NCBI GenBank assembly: GCA_027605045.1
Contig: JAQFWX010000022.1
Span: forward strand, 434,001-498,000
DNA from: Phallus indusiatus
Lineage: Eukaryota > Basidiomycota > Agaricomycetes > Phallales > Phallaceae
Direction: 5' to 3'
Length of the DNA stretch: 64,000 nt
In this document: positions 12,232 to 23,218 of the stretch, piece after piece
Numbering within the stretch: position 1 is the stretch's first letter
How the letters are laid out: every line of letters begins with the position of its first letter
The notes under the pieces: model-generated
Told to the model about the DNA's origin: nothing
The model's database searches: none
The model's input: the letters and a program-made list of their open reading frames with translations, nothing else
Program-made: the position numbers and the translations under genes

Positions 12232-12619
12232 TGTCAGGGTACGCTACCGCGTCCCCTCATTTATTATCATCGGTATATATCTATTTCTATCTTATTTATA
12301 TTTCCCGTGCATTGCCTCTACCATCCGTTTATTCTCTCCGTCCATATTTCACCTTCTCTGCTCGCGCGCGTTGCGCGCTCGTACACGGCGTGATGCCCGT
12401 GACATCACGTCGCTTAGGCTCGGCTTGGGCGCCTGGCACTTAGCTGTGCCAGGGCCGCACGCCGCGTCGTCGTTTTATGTATATAGTAGCTGTACCTAGA
12501 GTGAGGGTCCCTAAGCTTGTTCTCTTAGGATCCCCTCCCTCTAGGTGAGTAGTGTAGTTACCTTCCAATATATTTACTTAGGATCCCCTCCCTCTAGTGT
12601 GAGCTGAGTAGCCCTAACA
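12232..12619 (+). repeat. Element A 5' LTR
   Basis: Starts TGTCAGGGTACG, ends GCCCTAACA. It contains a TATA box (12480-12486), an inverted repeat flanking the predicted transcript start, and two copies of CTTAGGATCCCCTCCCTCTAG. The same LTR family occurs as solo copies at 19384, 20986, 23407, 24000 and 51219. Confidence 0.95.
12480..12523 (+). promoter_or_regulatory. LTR promoter and predicted 5' end of element A RNA
   Basis: The TATA box TATATAG (12480-12486) lies about 33 bases upstream of AAGCTTGTTCT (12513-12523). This 11-mer is the exact reverse complement of the site just inside the LTR (12622-12632). If transcription starts at or near 12513, the RNA 5' end is the primer for its own reverse transcription. 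The start position is inferred from TATA spacing. Confidence 0.6.
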
Positions 12620-12621
12620 GT

Positions 12622-12632
12622 AGAACAAGCTT
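12622..12632 (+). other. Primer-binding site for self-priming
   Basis: AGAACAAGCTT begins two bases after the 5' LTR. It pairs perfectly over 11 bases with AAGCTTGTTCT inside the LTR, and pairing stops at both ends (the next base on either side mismatches). I recognise no tRNA 3' end here. The site is also embedded in a small hairpin (GTAGAA...TTCTAC). Confidence 0.65.
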
Positions 12633-12782
12633 CTACTTGCAGACTGGTCGTTTCTATCGACACTCACTATTGAAAATCGCGCTCGACACCGACTATCGCA
12701 GCGTCGTATTTTCCCCTCGAGTCCCGTCTATAATCGACCCTCTGCTCCGTCCTAAAACCCCTTTTTCCTTTCTCTCTCTCTC

Positions 12783-14093
12783 ATGGATTCCTCACCCCCA
12801 CCCTCTGCACCCCAAATCGTCACCCTCGAAGATGTGGCGACTATTATCATGCGGCAATTCGCGGAAATGGATGCCCGCATGGCAAGACAGGAATCCCAGG
12901 CCTCACAGATGATTGAGGTCCTACGGAGCATCCGAGACGCGGCTAGAGCTGCTCCTACCCAAAACACCCCTGTTGACGACGCGTCCTCACCTGGACAACC
13001 ACCGGCTCCTGAGCATCAAGCCAGTTCACGCTCTTCCCGAAATACCCGACCTGCTGTACCTCCTTCGTTCGACGGAGATCGCTCCAAGGGTCGTGCCTTC
13101 TGGAACACCGTTGAGTTTTACATGAGTATATGCAGTCGCGATTTCGAGACTGATGAACTCAAAATCGGCTGGGCAATGTCGTACATGAATGAAGGCCGCG
13201 CCCTTACCTTCAGCGAATCTATGCTGAAAAAGTATCAAAGAGGAGAGAAGCCCTTCGCCGACTGGAATGCCTTTCGGGAACGATTCAAGGCAGATTTCTT
13301 TCCACAATCCGAGCAAGAGGATGCCATCAACACCCTCTATTCCAACCGCTATGTCCAAGGCAACAGGACTGTAGAAGAGTATGTGGATGCCTTCCGCGTG
13401 CTCATTGAGCACGCTGGCTTTACGGAAGGACTCGCCATTAACACGTACTTTCGTAATGGTTTGGACCCGACAATTGCATCTTTGGTAGCGACGATGAAGG
13501 ACCGACCCGCACTTCACGACTACGAGGGCTGGATCAGGCAAGCACGCATGTTTGACATGGACAGGCGTGCCAACGAGGCTTTCACTGCTGCTCGTTGCCG
13601 ACTCGTAGGCTCTGGAACGGTTCAGACGAATCCCGCGATCGTCCCCACTAATCGACCCCGTCCCAACCCTTTTCCGTCGTATCAGACCCTCCAGATCCAG
13701 AGGAGGCCCCCTGCCCCTTCCTATCAAGCTCCTTCTTACCCACCTCCCAGGCCAGCACCTCAGCTCGCGCCCGCGTTGCCTCCTAGACCTGCGGCTTCTG
13801 CTCCTACATCCCAGGTTAGACACGACCCGATGGACGTTGACGCTGCTCGTCGACGCTTAGGCCCAGAATCGACCAGATGTCATCGTTGTGGAGCAACAGG
13901 CCATTGGGCTCGTGAATGCCCTCGCGCGTACGACATTCGGTATCTCCAGCCCGACGAATTGGACGACAATATCGCACATTTGTTGGCCCAGAAAGACGCG
14001 TTGGAAGCCCAGGCGCGTGGTGACTCTGCTCTGACCCAAGGCGAGACTGTGGCTGCAACAGAGGTAGAGGATTTTCAAAACGGCGACGAGTGA
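12783..14093 (+). CDS. Element A Gag
   Basis: 436-residue intact capsid/nucleocapsid protein. The N-terminal third contains a helical region, and the retrotransposon Gag core follows (WNTVEFYMS ... ADWNAFRERFKADFFPQSEQEDA ... YVDAFRVLIEHAGF). A proline-rich linker leads to one CCHC zinc knuckle, CHRCGATGHWAREC, at about residues 366-379, which should bind the element RNA. Start ATG 12783 lies about 160 bases after the LTR, following a CT-rich leader. It ends QNGDE then TGA TAG. The pol frame lies at -1 relative to gag and is open across this stop, so Pol is probably made by frameshifting or reinitiation; no canonical slippery heptamer is visible. Confidence 0.92.
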   Translation: MDSSPPPSAPQIVTLEDVATIIMRQFAEMDARMARQESQASQMIEVLRSIRDAARAAPTQNTPVDDASSPGQPPAPEHQASSRSSRNTRPAVPPSFDGDRSKGRAFWNTVEFYMSICSRDFETDELKIGWAMSYMNEGRALTFSESMLKKYQRGEKPFADWNAFRERFKADFFPQSEQEDAINTLYSNRYVQGNRTVEEYVDAFRVLIEHAGFTEGLAINTYFRNGLDPTIASLVATMKDRPALHDYEGWIRQARMFDMDRRANEAFTAARCRLVGSGTVQTNPAIVPTNRPRPNPFPSYQTLQIQRRPPAPSYQAPSYPPPRPAPQLAPALPPRPAASAPTSQVRHDPMDVDAARRRLGPESTRCHRCGATGHWARECPRAYDIRYLQPDELDDNIAHLLAQKDALEAQARGDSALTQGETVAATEVEDFQNGDE

Positions 14094-17000
14094 TAGATGC
14101 ACCCTCGTTGCCGACATCTAATAGATTCGACATTTTGTACATAGATCGCGAACAAAATGACACTTCTGATTCGAATCTAACTACCCCTGCTGCATCCCCT
14201 GACAAACCCAAAGAACCGCCTCCACCTGCCACACGTTCTGTTTCTACCCCATGTATGCTGTCGCCTTCTCAACGTCGTGCATTGCCAAAGGAATACCGAC
14301 TCGCAGCTACCGCAGGCACGCAGAAGCTAGAGATTCCAGTAGAGCTACAGAGTGTTGACACCGGAGCCCTGCTGCACAGCAAGGCCATGCTGGACACCGG
14401 GGCTAGCGGTATGTTCCTCGATCGCGACTTTGTCGAGAAACATCGGCTTCCCTCTGTACGCCTTGCTAAACCAATTCCCGTGTTTAACGTCGACGGTACG
14501 CCCAACCACGCTGGCTCTATCACCCACGTTGTCGACCTCGTTGTTCGCTCGGGATCACTCTGAACGCACCTTGTTTGCCGTTACCTCACTCAAGTATCCC
14601 GTCCTGTTTGGACTGCCGTGGTTCAAGGCTCACAATCCCGTCATAGACTACACAACTGGTCAAGTAGAGTTCATGCGCTGCAGCCCCAGCTGTCGGTCTT
14701 GTGCCCCACGCTGGCCAGCGGGTAAGCTCTCTAAGCGCGCGTTCCAACAGATCCGACGCGCACCTCTGCCAGAGCTCGACGACACTGAGGCCGATGATCC
14801 TGACATACCAGACCTGGTCGACGTCGAGTCTGAGATTGAAGAGGGTGATCGACTGTTCGCGATGTCTATGCTACCCGACAAGCCCGACACTCACCGCATA
14901 TATGCCACCGAGACCATCTCCCAGCGACTGGCTCGAGCTCACGCCAACAACGCGGACGCACCAGCACCCAAAGGTTTTCGGGATATCGTGCCAGAGAGGT
15001 TCCACGACTTTGCCGACATTTTCTCGAAGGAGTCGTTCGACTCGTTGCCGCAATTGAAGAAGTGGGACCACCCGATAGAGCTTGTGCCAGGTTCTGAGCC
15101 CAAGTCGTGCAAGATCTACCCGTTGTCACCCAACGAGCAGGCCGAGTTAGACGCGTTTCTAGAAGAAAACCTTGCGTCTGGACGAATCCGACCCTCCAAG
15201 TCGCCCATGGCATCCCCGGTATTCTTCATTAAGAAGAAAGATGGCTCTCTTCGTCTCATCCAGGACTATCGGGCATTGAATGCTATGACGATTAAGAACC
15301 GTTACCCGCTGCCCCTGATCTCAGAGCTCATCAACAAATTGCAAGGTGCCCGGTACTTTACCAAGCTGGACGTGCGCTGGGGTTACAACAATGTGCGGAT
15401 AAAGGAAGGAGACGAGTGGAAGGCTGCTTTCCGCACCAACCGCGGCCTTTTCGAACCTCTGGTAATGTTCTTTGGTCTCACAAATAGCCCTGCGACCTTC
15501 CAGACAATGATGAACGAGATCTTCGAGGACATGATCTCGGAAGGTGTCGTTGCCGTCTACATCGACGACATTCTCATCTATACTGGATCGGGAACAACAT
15601 GACCAGGTAACACGACGCGTTCTCGAACGTCTCCGCGAGCACAAGCTGTATCTCAAGGCTGAGAAGTGCGAGTTCTGCCGGACTAAGATCGAGTACTTGG
15701 GTGTTGTCATTTCCGAGAACACAGTCGAGATGGATCCCGCGAAAGTCTCGGGTGTCAGAGACTGGCCCATCCCGAAGAACGTCACTGAGGTTCAGTCCTT
15801 CTTGGGCTTCGCCAACTTCTACCGTCGGTTTATCAAGGATTTCGCACGTATTGCCAATCCCATGTTCGGGTTAACCAAGAAAGATACGCCCTTCGTCTGG
15901 TCCGACACTTGTCAGCATGCTTTCGATACTCTGAAGTCGTCGATCACCTCTGCCCCCATTCTTCTCATTCCCAACCCCGCTAATCCTTACCGGGTTGAAG
16001 CAGACAGCTCCGACTTTGCAACAGGCGCAGTTCTCTCACAGTTGTCAAACGAGGACGGTAAATGGCACCCAGTTGCGTTCTTCTCGAAGGCCCTCAGCCC
16101 TGTCGAACGCAACTATGAGATTCACGACAAGGAGATGCTCGCTATCATACGATCTTTAGAGGAATGGCGACACTTTCTCGAAGGCGCATCTCACCCTATC
16201 GACATACGGACTGATCACAAGAATCTCGAGTATTTCATGTCCGCGCGTAACCTCAATCGTCGTCAAGCTAGATGGTCAGTATATCTCTCGCGATTCGACT
16301 TCACCCTACAGCATATACCGGGCAAGTCGATGGGGAAACCTGATGGCCTATCCCGCCGCCCAGATCATGGCTCGGGAAAGGACGACAATCGTGGCGTCAC
16401 CCTAATCCGACCCGAAATGTTTGCAATCAATGCTCTGCAAACATTCCGCCTTAAAGGGGAGGAGGAGGACTTGCTACGCCAGATTCGCAAGGCCAATCGG
16501 GAAGGCAAGGTCGAAGATAGCGTTTCCAAAGCCGTTGCAACACTTCGTGCACTGGGTGGTCGTTCAGCTCACTCATCGGAATGGTTTGAAGACCAGGACC
16601 TCCTCTATTATCGCGGCAAGGTTTACGTGCCAAACGTCGACGAGCTGCGTCGGAAAATCCTTTCCAGGCACCACGACACCAAACTCGGTGGTCACCCGGG
16701 TCGTTTCAAGACCCTCGAGCTCGTTTCGCGCACCTTCTGGTGGCCAGGTGTCTCCAGGTATGTCCAACGCTACGTCGAGGCCTGCGACATGTGTCTACGT
16801 ACGAAACCCCCTCGTCATGCTCCCTATGGCCTTCTCCGACCCACAGAAGTGCCAAGTCGACCCTGGGAACACATCTCAGTCGACTTCATCGTGGAGCTGC
16901 CAGAATCCAACGGTTTCGACGCAATCCTCTCTGTCGTCGACTCTCTCACCAAACGGGTTCATTTCGTGCCGACATTTACGACACTTGACGCGACAGGTCT

Positions 17001-18030
17001 AGCCCGTCTGTACCTTCAACACGTCTGGAAGCTCCATGGTCTCCCCATGAAGGTGATCTCTGACAGAGGTCCCCAGTTCGCGTCCCGCTTCACACAGGAG
17101 CTTTCTAGGCTCCTTGGCATACGGCTTGCACCCTCTACGGCATATCATCCTCAAACCGATGGTCAGACAGAGCGTGTCAACGCAGAAGTCGAACAATACC
17201 TTCGACTTTTCACCTCTGAGCGGCAGGACGACTGGGACCAGATACTGCCTTTGGCTGAGTTCGCATATAACAACCACGTACACTCAGCAACGCGCGCGAC
17301 ACCGTTTGAGCTCGACACTGGACGACATCCTCGTATGGGATTCGAACCGCTGGTTGCCGACTCCAAGATCGAATCTGTCAACGAGTTCAAGACGCGTATG
17401 GAGTCAACGATAGAGGAAGCCAAGGCCGCCATAGCCAAGTCGAAGGACGAGATGGCCAAGTACTACGATCGGAAACACATCCCGGCACCTGAATACAAGG
17501 TTGGCGACAAGGTATACCTCGATTCGAGCGACATTCGTACCACCAGGCCCTCCGCCAAGTTATCGCATCGGTACTTAGGGCCTTTTCCGATAGTCAGCAA
17601 GGTCGGGTCGCACGCATATAAGCTGCGTTTACCACTGTCGATGTCAAGGCTTCATCCAGTATTCCACGTCGGGAAGTTGCGTCCAAAGGTTGAAGATACA
17701 ATCCCGGGTCGTCGCGTCAAGGCTCCCCCACCTCCAGAGGTCAGAGATGACGGTGAGCACTACGTCGTGGAACGGATTTTGGACAGTCGTGTATTCCGGA
17801 GACGACTCGAATATAAGGTGCGTTGGGAAGGCTATGGTCCCGAGCATGATCAATGGGAACCCGAGTCGAATATTGCAGCCCCAGATCTCATTAGGCAGTT
17901 CCACCGTGAGCACCCGAGTGCGCCGCGCTCGATAAACGGTCTCCTTTTCCATCGTCGCCCTCGGTTCGATTTCTCCAAGTTGCAAGCATCATTAGTCGAA
18001 GCTACAGGCGTCGGGACGCCGCCTCGTTGA
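14094..18030 (+). pseudogene. Element A Pol, with two frameshifts
   Basis: Domains in order: aspartic protease (LDTGASGMF, about 14390), reverse transcriptase (RLIQDYRALN; catalytic YIDDILIY near 15560), RNase H (VEADSSDFATGAVLSQ), integrase with an HHCC zinc region (HHDTKLGGHPG ... CDMCLRTK), a DDE core (SVDFIVEL, VISDRGPQF, TERVNAEVEQ) and a C-terminal chromodomain ([33 protein letters not shown]). Two breaks interrupt the frame. One is after the protease at about 14545-14560, where one base seems missing before the HSER codons. The other follows the YIDD box at about 15590. Outside these the frame is clean to TGA 18028-18030. B1 and B2 show the unbroken amino-acid context at both places. 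Confidence 0.9.
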
Positions 18031-18041
18031 AGGGGGGGTGG
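18030..18041 (+). other. Polypurine tract of element A
   Basis: AAGGGGGGGTGG lies directly before the 3' LTR: the expected primer for plus-strand DNA. B1 and B2 have the same motif (GAAGGGG...TGG) at the same place. Confidence 0.8.
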
Positions 18042-18429
18042 TGTCAGGGTACGCTACCGCGTCCCCTCATTTATTATCATCGGTATATATCTATTTCTAT
18101 CTTATTTATATTTCCCGTGCATTGCCTCTACCATCCGTTTATTCTCTCCGTCCATATTTCACCTTCTCTGCTCGCGCGCGTTGCGCGCTCGTACACGGCG
18201 TGATGCCCGTGACATCACGTCGCTTAGGCTCGGCTTGGGCGCCTGGCACTTAGCTGTGCCAGGGCCGCACGCCGCGTCGTCGTTTTATGTATATAGTAGC
18301 TGTACCTAGAGTGAGGGTCCCTAAGCTTGTTCTCTTAGGATCCCCTCCCTCTAGGTGAGTAGTGTAGTTACCTTCCAATATATTTACTTAGGATCCCCTC
18401 CCTCTAGTGTGAGCTGAGTAGCCCTAACA
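18042..18429 (+). repeat. Element A 3' LTR
   Basis: 388 bp, apparently identical to the 5' LTR by eye. Followed by the target duplication GGAAA. Confidence 0.95.
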
Positions 18430-18892
18430 GGAAACATTGTTATTGTATTTTGTAAGCTAAAGAGAAGTTTTTTATGTACATTATTTTGGGAGTTTCCAGG
18501 AAATTGGAATGATGCTAAAATGTAATCTAAAAACAATAAAAAAGGCTAAAAGTTTAATTGCGAACGGGTGAAAGGTACAAAATAATCAATTTTGGCACAA
18601 GATTGATGGACCGGCGCATATACCGAGCACTGACAAATCTCTACATAGCCCGTTTGCGCAAGCAACAAGTTGAAGATATGTAAGCAGATAGCCATAATTT
18701 CGCGACACTTCGGCGGCACCAGATCCATCAAAAGCACAGGCCTTTGGATGGTGGCCCCCAAGACACCTCAAGAACAAGAGTTTTTTTATACTTGAGCACC
18801 AAGTTAAGTGTCAAGCATGTCAAGCTTAATAGGCGAAACACGCTAATCAAAAACACTCGAAGTCATCTAAAAACCCCTGGATTTGGCTACTT
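18430..18892. other. No gene recognised
   Basis: AT-rich intergenic DNA between element A and the promoter of DUF6533 copy 2. Two overlapping minus-strand frames of 63 and 71 residues have no motif. Confidence 0.35.
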
Positions 18893-18955
18893 GACTATAT
18901 AACTTCTCACAACATGACCATCCACATTGAAGGATACTCTTGATATTCCTATTCC

Positions 18956-20684
18956 ATGTCGCTGCAACAAATCACACAAGAGCTTCCCCTTGCCTACCCT
19001 GTTCTTTGCAATATCGGTAAAGAAAACTACCATAGTTTACCATTTATATCTAATTAATGAAGTATTGTAGCGGGAAGTACAAGTCTCATTGTCTGGGATA
19101 CATTTTTGACTCTCGATGAAGAGGTACGCCCCCTTTATTACCAGGTTCGGAATTGTGTATTAAGCTCCGAGTAGATAGAGTTCATCTGGTCACGGTGTGT
19201 ACTCAACTCTGCCCCTGATAGTGCTTAATTTCGTTCATCATTCAAACATCATATCAGATTCAAATTTACTCCAGTAAAACTGTTATATTGCATAGTTCGA
19301 TACCTCGCACTCATAATTTATTGGTAAGACTCTCACGTTCTGTTTACCTAGAATGCTCTGACATCTGCAAGCGGGATACCCTTTGTTAGGGCTACTCAGC
19401 TCAGGCTAGAGGGAGGGGATCCTAAGACAATATATTGGAAGGGAACTAACTACTCACCTAGAGGGAGGGGATCCTAAGAGAACAAGCTTAGGGACCCTCA
19501 CTCTAGGTACAGCTACTATATACATAAAACGACGACGCGGCGTGCGGCCCTGACACAGCTAAGTGCCAGGCGCCCAAACCGAACCTAAGCGACGTGATGT
19601 CACGGGCATCACGCGAGTAGAGAAAGTGAAATAGAGACAGAACAAGGAAACGGAGAGTGGAAGTAAAATATGGAAATGATAAATAAGATAGAAACGAAAT
19701 GATGCCGATGATAATAAATAAGAGAATGAGAGACGGCGGTAGCGTACCCTGACACCCTTGGCTTTCTTTGGAAGCTATAAAATGTTTAGTCTGTGCTCTG
19801 AAATCATGTGGCTTATTACTATTTCTGGGGCGGTTATAATCGCGTGTTCGAACATACTGCTTATACAACGAGGTTAGCACGTTTTAGTTCTACTGGAAAG
19901 AACCGAATAAAGAATTGATTGTTTTTATTAGTGTATGCATTTTACCACCGCTCCAAGCTTCTACTATGGTTCCTATTTTTGGTGTTCATATTGATCGAGA
20001 CTTCGGTGGTAGTCATCATGGTGTCAGGTGTCCCCAATTACGAAGTTGTCCAGTTAGAGGTCTTCCCACCACCCTTCGAACACTGCCTTGTTACGAAAAT
20101 TCCCGGAATAATGTCTTTTGTCTTGTGAGCGATGACTTAAACAAGCAATAAAATACACTGACTGCGGGCACTCCATCATCAAAGGTTCCTTGAACTTGGA
20201 TTTCAGAGTATCGCTTTTGCTTGCATTGTTGCACGGTTTGTTGTGTTACAGCTCTCAGCGTGGAAAACGGATATTCCAAACTCTCCGCTCTATGTAATTT
20301 TCTTGAGGGATGGGATATGGGTGTTCATGTTTATGTTTGGTAAGTAATGGCAGCTCAAATTCAGTCTACTTGATATTTCGCAATTTAAAGGTCGAATTTA
20401 TAGTAATATTTTTGTTCACTGGAATTTTCATGCATACCGAATCCGCAACAGGCTTGTCGTTTGCTTTGTGAGTTGAAGGGCATTGTGTGATATTTTTATT
20501 TACTGAATATGTGGGTCAAGATGGACGTACGCCGCCTCTAGTATTTGTGTACGTGTATTACTGTCATGAATGTGTGAATCCAGCCTCTTACTCACGAATG
20601 CTATCACAGTCTACACGTCTAATATTGAACTTGAATCACTCGGCGAAACAAGATTATATCGCCTCAAATCCCTGGTATACCTAG
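18956..20684 (+). pseudogene. Second DUF6533 gene, split by a solo LTR
   Basis: Paralog of the gene at 8211, with the same promoter (TATA near 18897), start (MSLQQ), exon pattern and C-terminus (SNPWYT, stop 20682-20684). An exon is interrupted after GGGATACCCTT by a solo LTR of the element A family (19384-19754), with the duplicated target CCCTT on both sides. Removing the LTR restores the exon seen in copy 1. Outside the insertion I saw no stop in the exons, so the gene may have been intact until the insertion. As it stands the insert adds stops and the product should be truncated after about 95 residues. Confidence 0.8.
19384..19754 (-). repeat. Solo LTR, element A family, in a DUF6533 exon
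   Basis: 371 bp running TGTTAGGG...ACCCTGACA on the plus strand, flanked by CCCTT (19379-19383 and 19755-19759). It is shorter than the 388-bp LTR because of a small deletion next to the CATCACGC segment. It contains the reverse complement of the 11-base primer string. Formed by LTR-LTR recombination of a former full element. Confidence 0.93.
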
Positions 20685-20873
20685 TTATATCTATTCCCCA
20701 CTGAGCTCACGCCGTTATCTTCTTCTCGTATTGTATTAAACTGTAAATTGAACAGGAAACATGCATATACTATAAGATTTCCGCATTCCTGTTGCCTTGA
20801 AGTTCACGGGAGAGCTGGCAACGTCTGCATCGTGCCTGACCTAATTGCTCGTACTCGAATACCGTTCATTGAC

Positions 20874-21690
20874 TGTCACAAAAATCCAAATAGGTTTTTA
20901 AACCTTTATAAACCAAAAAAAGCTGTAAGCTTCGGGGCAGTTTATAAAGCTTAAAAATCTAGCTCAAAGCTTTTACAAACGTTTTTGTCAGGGTACACTA
21001 CCGCGTCCCCTCCTTTTTCCTTATTTATTATCCTCGGTATATGTTCATTTCCATTTCATTTACATTTCCCGTACATTAAATCCACCTTCCGTTTGCTCCC
21101 TCCGTCTCTATTTCACATTCTTTACTCGCGCGCGTTGCGCGCTCATACCCGGCGTGATGCCCATGACATCACGTCGCTTAGGCTCGGCTTGGGCGCCTGG
21201 CACTTAGCTGTGTCAGGGCCGCACGCCGCGCTATCGTTTTTCATGTATATAGTCGCTGTCCCTAGAGTGAGGGTCCCTAAGCTTGTTCTCTTAGGATCCC
21301 CTCCCTCTAGGTGAGTAGTTAGTTCTCCCCAATATATTTACCTTAGGATCCCCTCCCTCTAGTGTGAGCTGAGTAGCCCTAACAGTTTTTTTAATTATGA
21401 GCCGGCCTTATTTTGAGATGAGGTCAATTTTAAAAGTTGTTTACAGGTTTGTTAACACAGGTCTAGGTTAATATCAATTGGTTTCGTTTTTTTAACATAT
21501 CCTTAGGTTTATTATTACAACAGCTAGGTTACTTTGTCTTCTTTTGGTAAATATACGACACAGTGGGTTCATAAACTCCGGTATCGTATCTGGAATGAAT
21601 TGAGATAATTATCATATATTATTTAACGAAGAGTATATAATTCATTTGGGATTACATAATCACATCTTAGGTTCAAACTCTCACTCAAAG
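20874..21690 (+). repeat. AT-rich repeat H, copy 1 (split by a solo LTR)
   Basis: Begins TGTCACAAAAATCC and resembles the start of the sequence at 28123 (TGTCGCAAAAACCCC), with matching AGGTTT, TTATAAACC, CTTCG..G.CAGTTT and GTTCATAAA landmarks in the same order. The likeness fades in the middle. It may be an LTR of an old family (TG start, TATA-like GAGTATATAA near 21640), but I could not fix its 3' end or a target duplication. Confidence 0.35.
20986..21384 (+). repeat. Solo LTR, element A family
   Basis: 399 bp, TGTCAGGGTACAC...GCCCTAACA, flanked by GTTTT (20981-20985 and 21385-21389). Diverged from the element A LTRs at many positions, so older. The primer string AAGCTTGTTCT is retained. 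Confidence 0.93.
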
Positions 21691-22228
21691 GATCAATACC
21701 AAAAATAGACGAGCAGCCGACGCAGCCTGAATGGGCGACAAAAGTTCTAAGAAGTTTTCAGTCAGACCAACTTGAACACTAAGTTGACGCAACTAAGCAC
21801 ATACCTAGTTGAATAGTGTACAACGTGACGGCAAAATAAAGGTCTGCTGGTAAAGTGTTTTTCACCAATCCCACTGACACGGCAAATTACATACCTCCTA
21901 TAATTGTAACAATCTTGATTCCATAAAACCTGTACTTAAACCATGAGATGAGCTTGCGAAAAAGATATACTAAACCTACAAGGCGCGACCTCGTCAAAAG
22001 AGCTGCTCCACTAAACAAGTCCAAGTCGAGTGTCATTGATCAACCTATCTGGCCTTCTGTGATTTCTCGTAATGCGTGAATGACAGATGACCAGTCTCTA
22101 ACCTTTGTTGTTGCTGTATTGTTTCCAGTGAGCTCAACAATCGCCCGACGCCTGAACAGCGCCATTCAATTGGCCATGTTTCTTCGACGAAAGAATTAAA
22201 TTGCTGGTTAACGATTTGTAGTTCTTAG
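21691..22228. other. No gene recognised
   Basis: Mixed sequence between repeat H and the next solo LTR. No frame with motifs or length worth reporting. Confidence 0.35.
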
Positions 22229-22233
22229 CTTCC

Positions 22234-22931
22234 TGTCAAGCACCGTGTTCCGCATCTATCCCGGCAACGTCCGGTCTAGTACGAAACACGTGCGTGGAAA
22301 TAGATAGAGTAAACAAAGTACGGAGAGTACGGGTGTGAGGGACTTGGCTTCAGCTTATATGCTGTGCCCACTCGCCCAACTTCAGATATCCCTCGATTTC
22401 AGAGAACGAGAGATGTACGTATCAAGTACGCACAAGTCCGACATCTAGTACGACGATGGACTTCAGATGTCCTAGACGTCTAACGACGACTTAGACTTAA
22501 ACTACGCACGAGTCCGCAACTAAGTACGAGACAGAGTACGCAGAGTACGGATAAGAATAGAGGCGGAACAGATAGAAGAGAAGAACGGAAGACTAATACT
22601 ACTATATTCTGACTGAGGTTTCCCAGCTAAAAGACTGGGGTTTAAATACACAAGTAGGAAATAACTATTCTGAAAGGAGAAAGGAATACAAAAGGAATGG
22701 TTATAACCAGGACAGATAATTAGGCAGAGTCCGGGACGGATGAGCCCTGGTTAATTGGAATATCGGACGGGCATACTCTTATTTGAAATGAAACGGATCG
22801 GAAGGCTGTGCATAAAGTACGGGAAGAATACGGAAATAAGTACGGACTACGTACTTGATGAAAACCTGGGAGTTCAGAGTACGGATTACGTAAGATGTCA
22901 GAATAGGTCACGGGGCACACCAGGCGTGACA
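22234..22931 (-). repeat. Solo LTR of a different family (698 bp)
   Basis: Runs TGTCAAGCACCG...CAGGCGTGACA on the plus strand, flanked by the 5-bp duplication CTTCC (22229-22233 and 22932-22936). Read on the minus strand it starts TGTCACGCCTGG and has a TATA-like GTATTTAAACC. The sequence is rich in repeated GTACG motifs. Its start resembles the solo LTR at 45283 (TGTCACGCCCGC), so the two may be related families. Confidence 0.85.
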
Positions 22932-23218
22932 CTTCCTGGCTCAGAGACGTAAGACCTGGTGAAAACAAAATCAACTAAAACGTTCGAACCTGGCAAATAA
23001 TGTATTTCTTTTTGAAATTCTTCCAGCTTGAGGCCGTCAACGACGCATAAGATTTCACAATAGCATAATCAGGCATCGAAAATGACACAATAGTAAGAGA
23101 GAGAAAGAGAAAAGTGGAGCATGAAAAAAAAGTTCAGGCGCTTTAGCTTGCCTGTTGGGCGTTTACGCCGAACCAAGCTTGAGCCAAATAAACCAAAATT
23201 CAATGTTGGACTTCAACC

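Larger units (their letters stand above)
12232..18429 (+). mobile_element. Element A: full-length Ty3/gypsy chromovirus
   Basis: A complete LTR retrotransposon of 6198 bp flanked by the 5-bp target duplication GGAAA (12227-12231 and 18430-18434). Order: LTR, self-complementary primer-binding site, gag, protease, reverse transcriptase, RNase H, integrase, chromodomain, polypurine tract, LTR. Both LTRs are 388 bp (TGTCAGGG...CCCTAACA) and I found no difference between them, so insertion is very recent. Domain order and the C-terminal chromodomain place it in the chromoviruses (Tf1/sushi-like by primer design). Two frameshifts in pol mean that this copy could not make its own polyprotein unless they are sequencing errors. 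Confidence 0.95.

Noticed and set aside
12141..12443. Open frames across the element A LTR (recur at 18038)
   Set aside because: They recur in both LTRs and solo copies and follow LTR sequence, not a gene.
13026..13823. 265-residue minus-strand frame across element A gag
   Set aside because: Shadow of the real gag on the opposite strand; no motif, Arg/Ser-rich as expected for an antisense frame.
14080..14100. Classic -1 slippery heptamer at the gag-pol junction
   Set aside because: The pol frame is -1 to gag in A and B, but no X XXY YYZ heptamer in the right phase is visible before the stop, so only the frame relation is reported.
17330..17350. tRNA-like GATTCGAACC box
   Set aside because: It encodes MGFEP in the integrase and no cloverleaf can be drawn around it.
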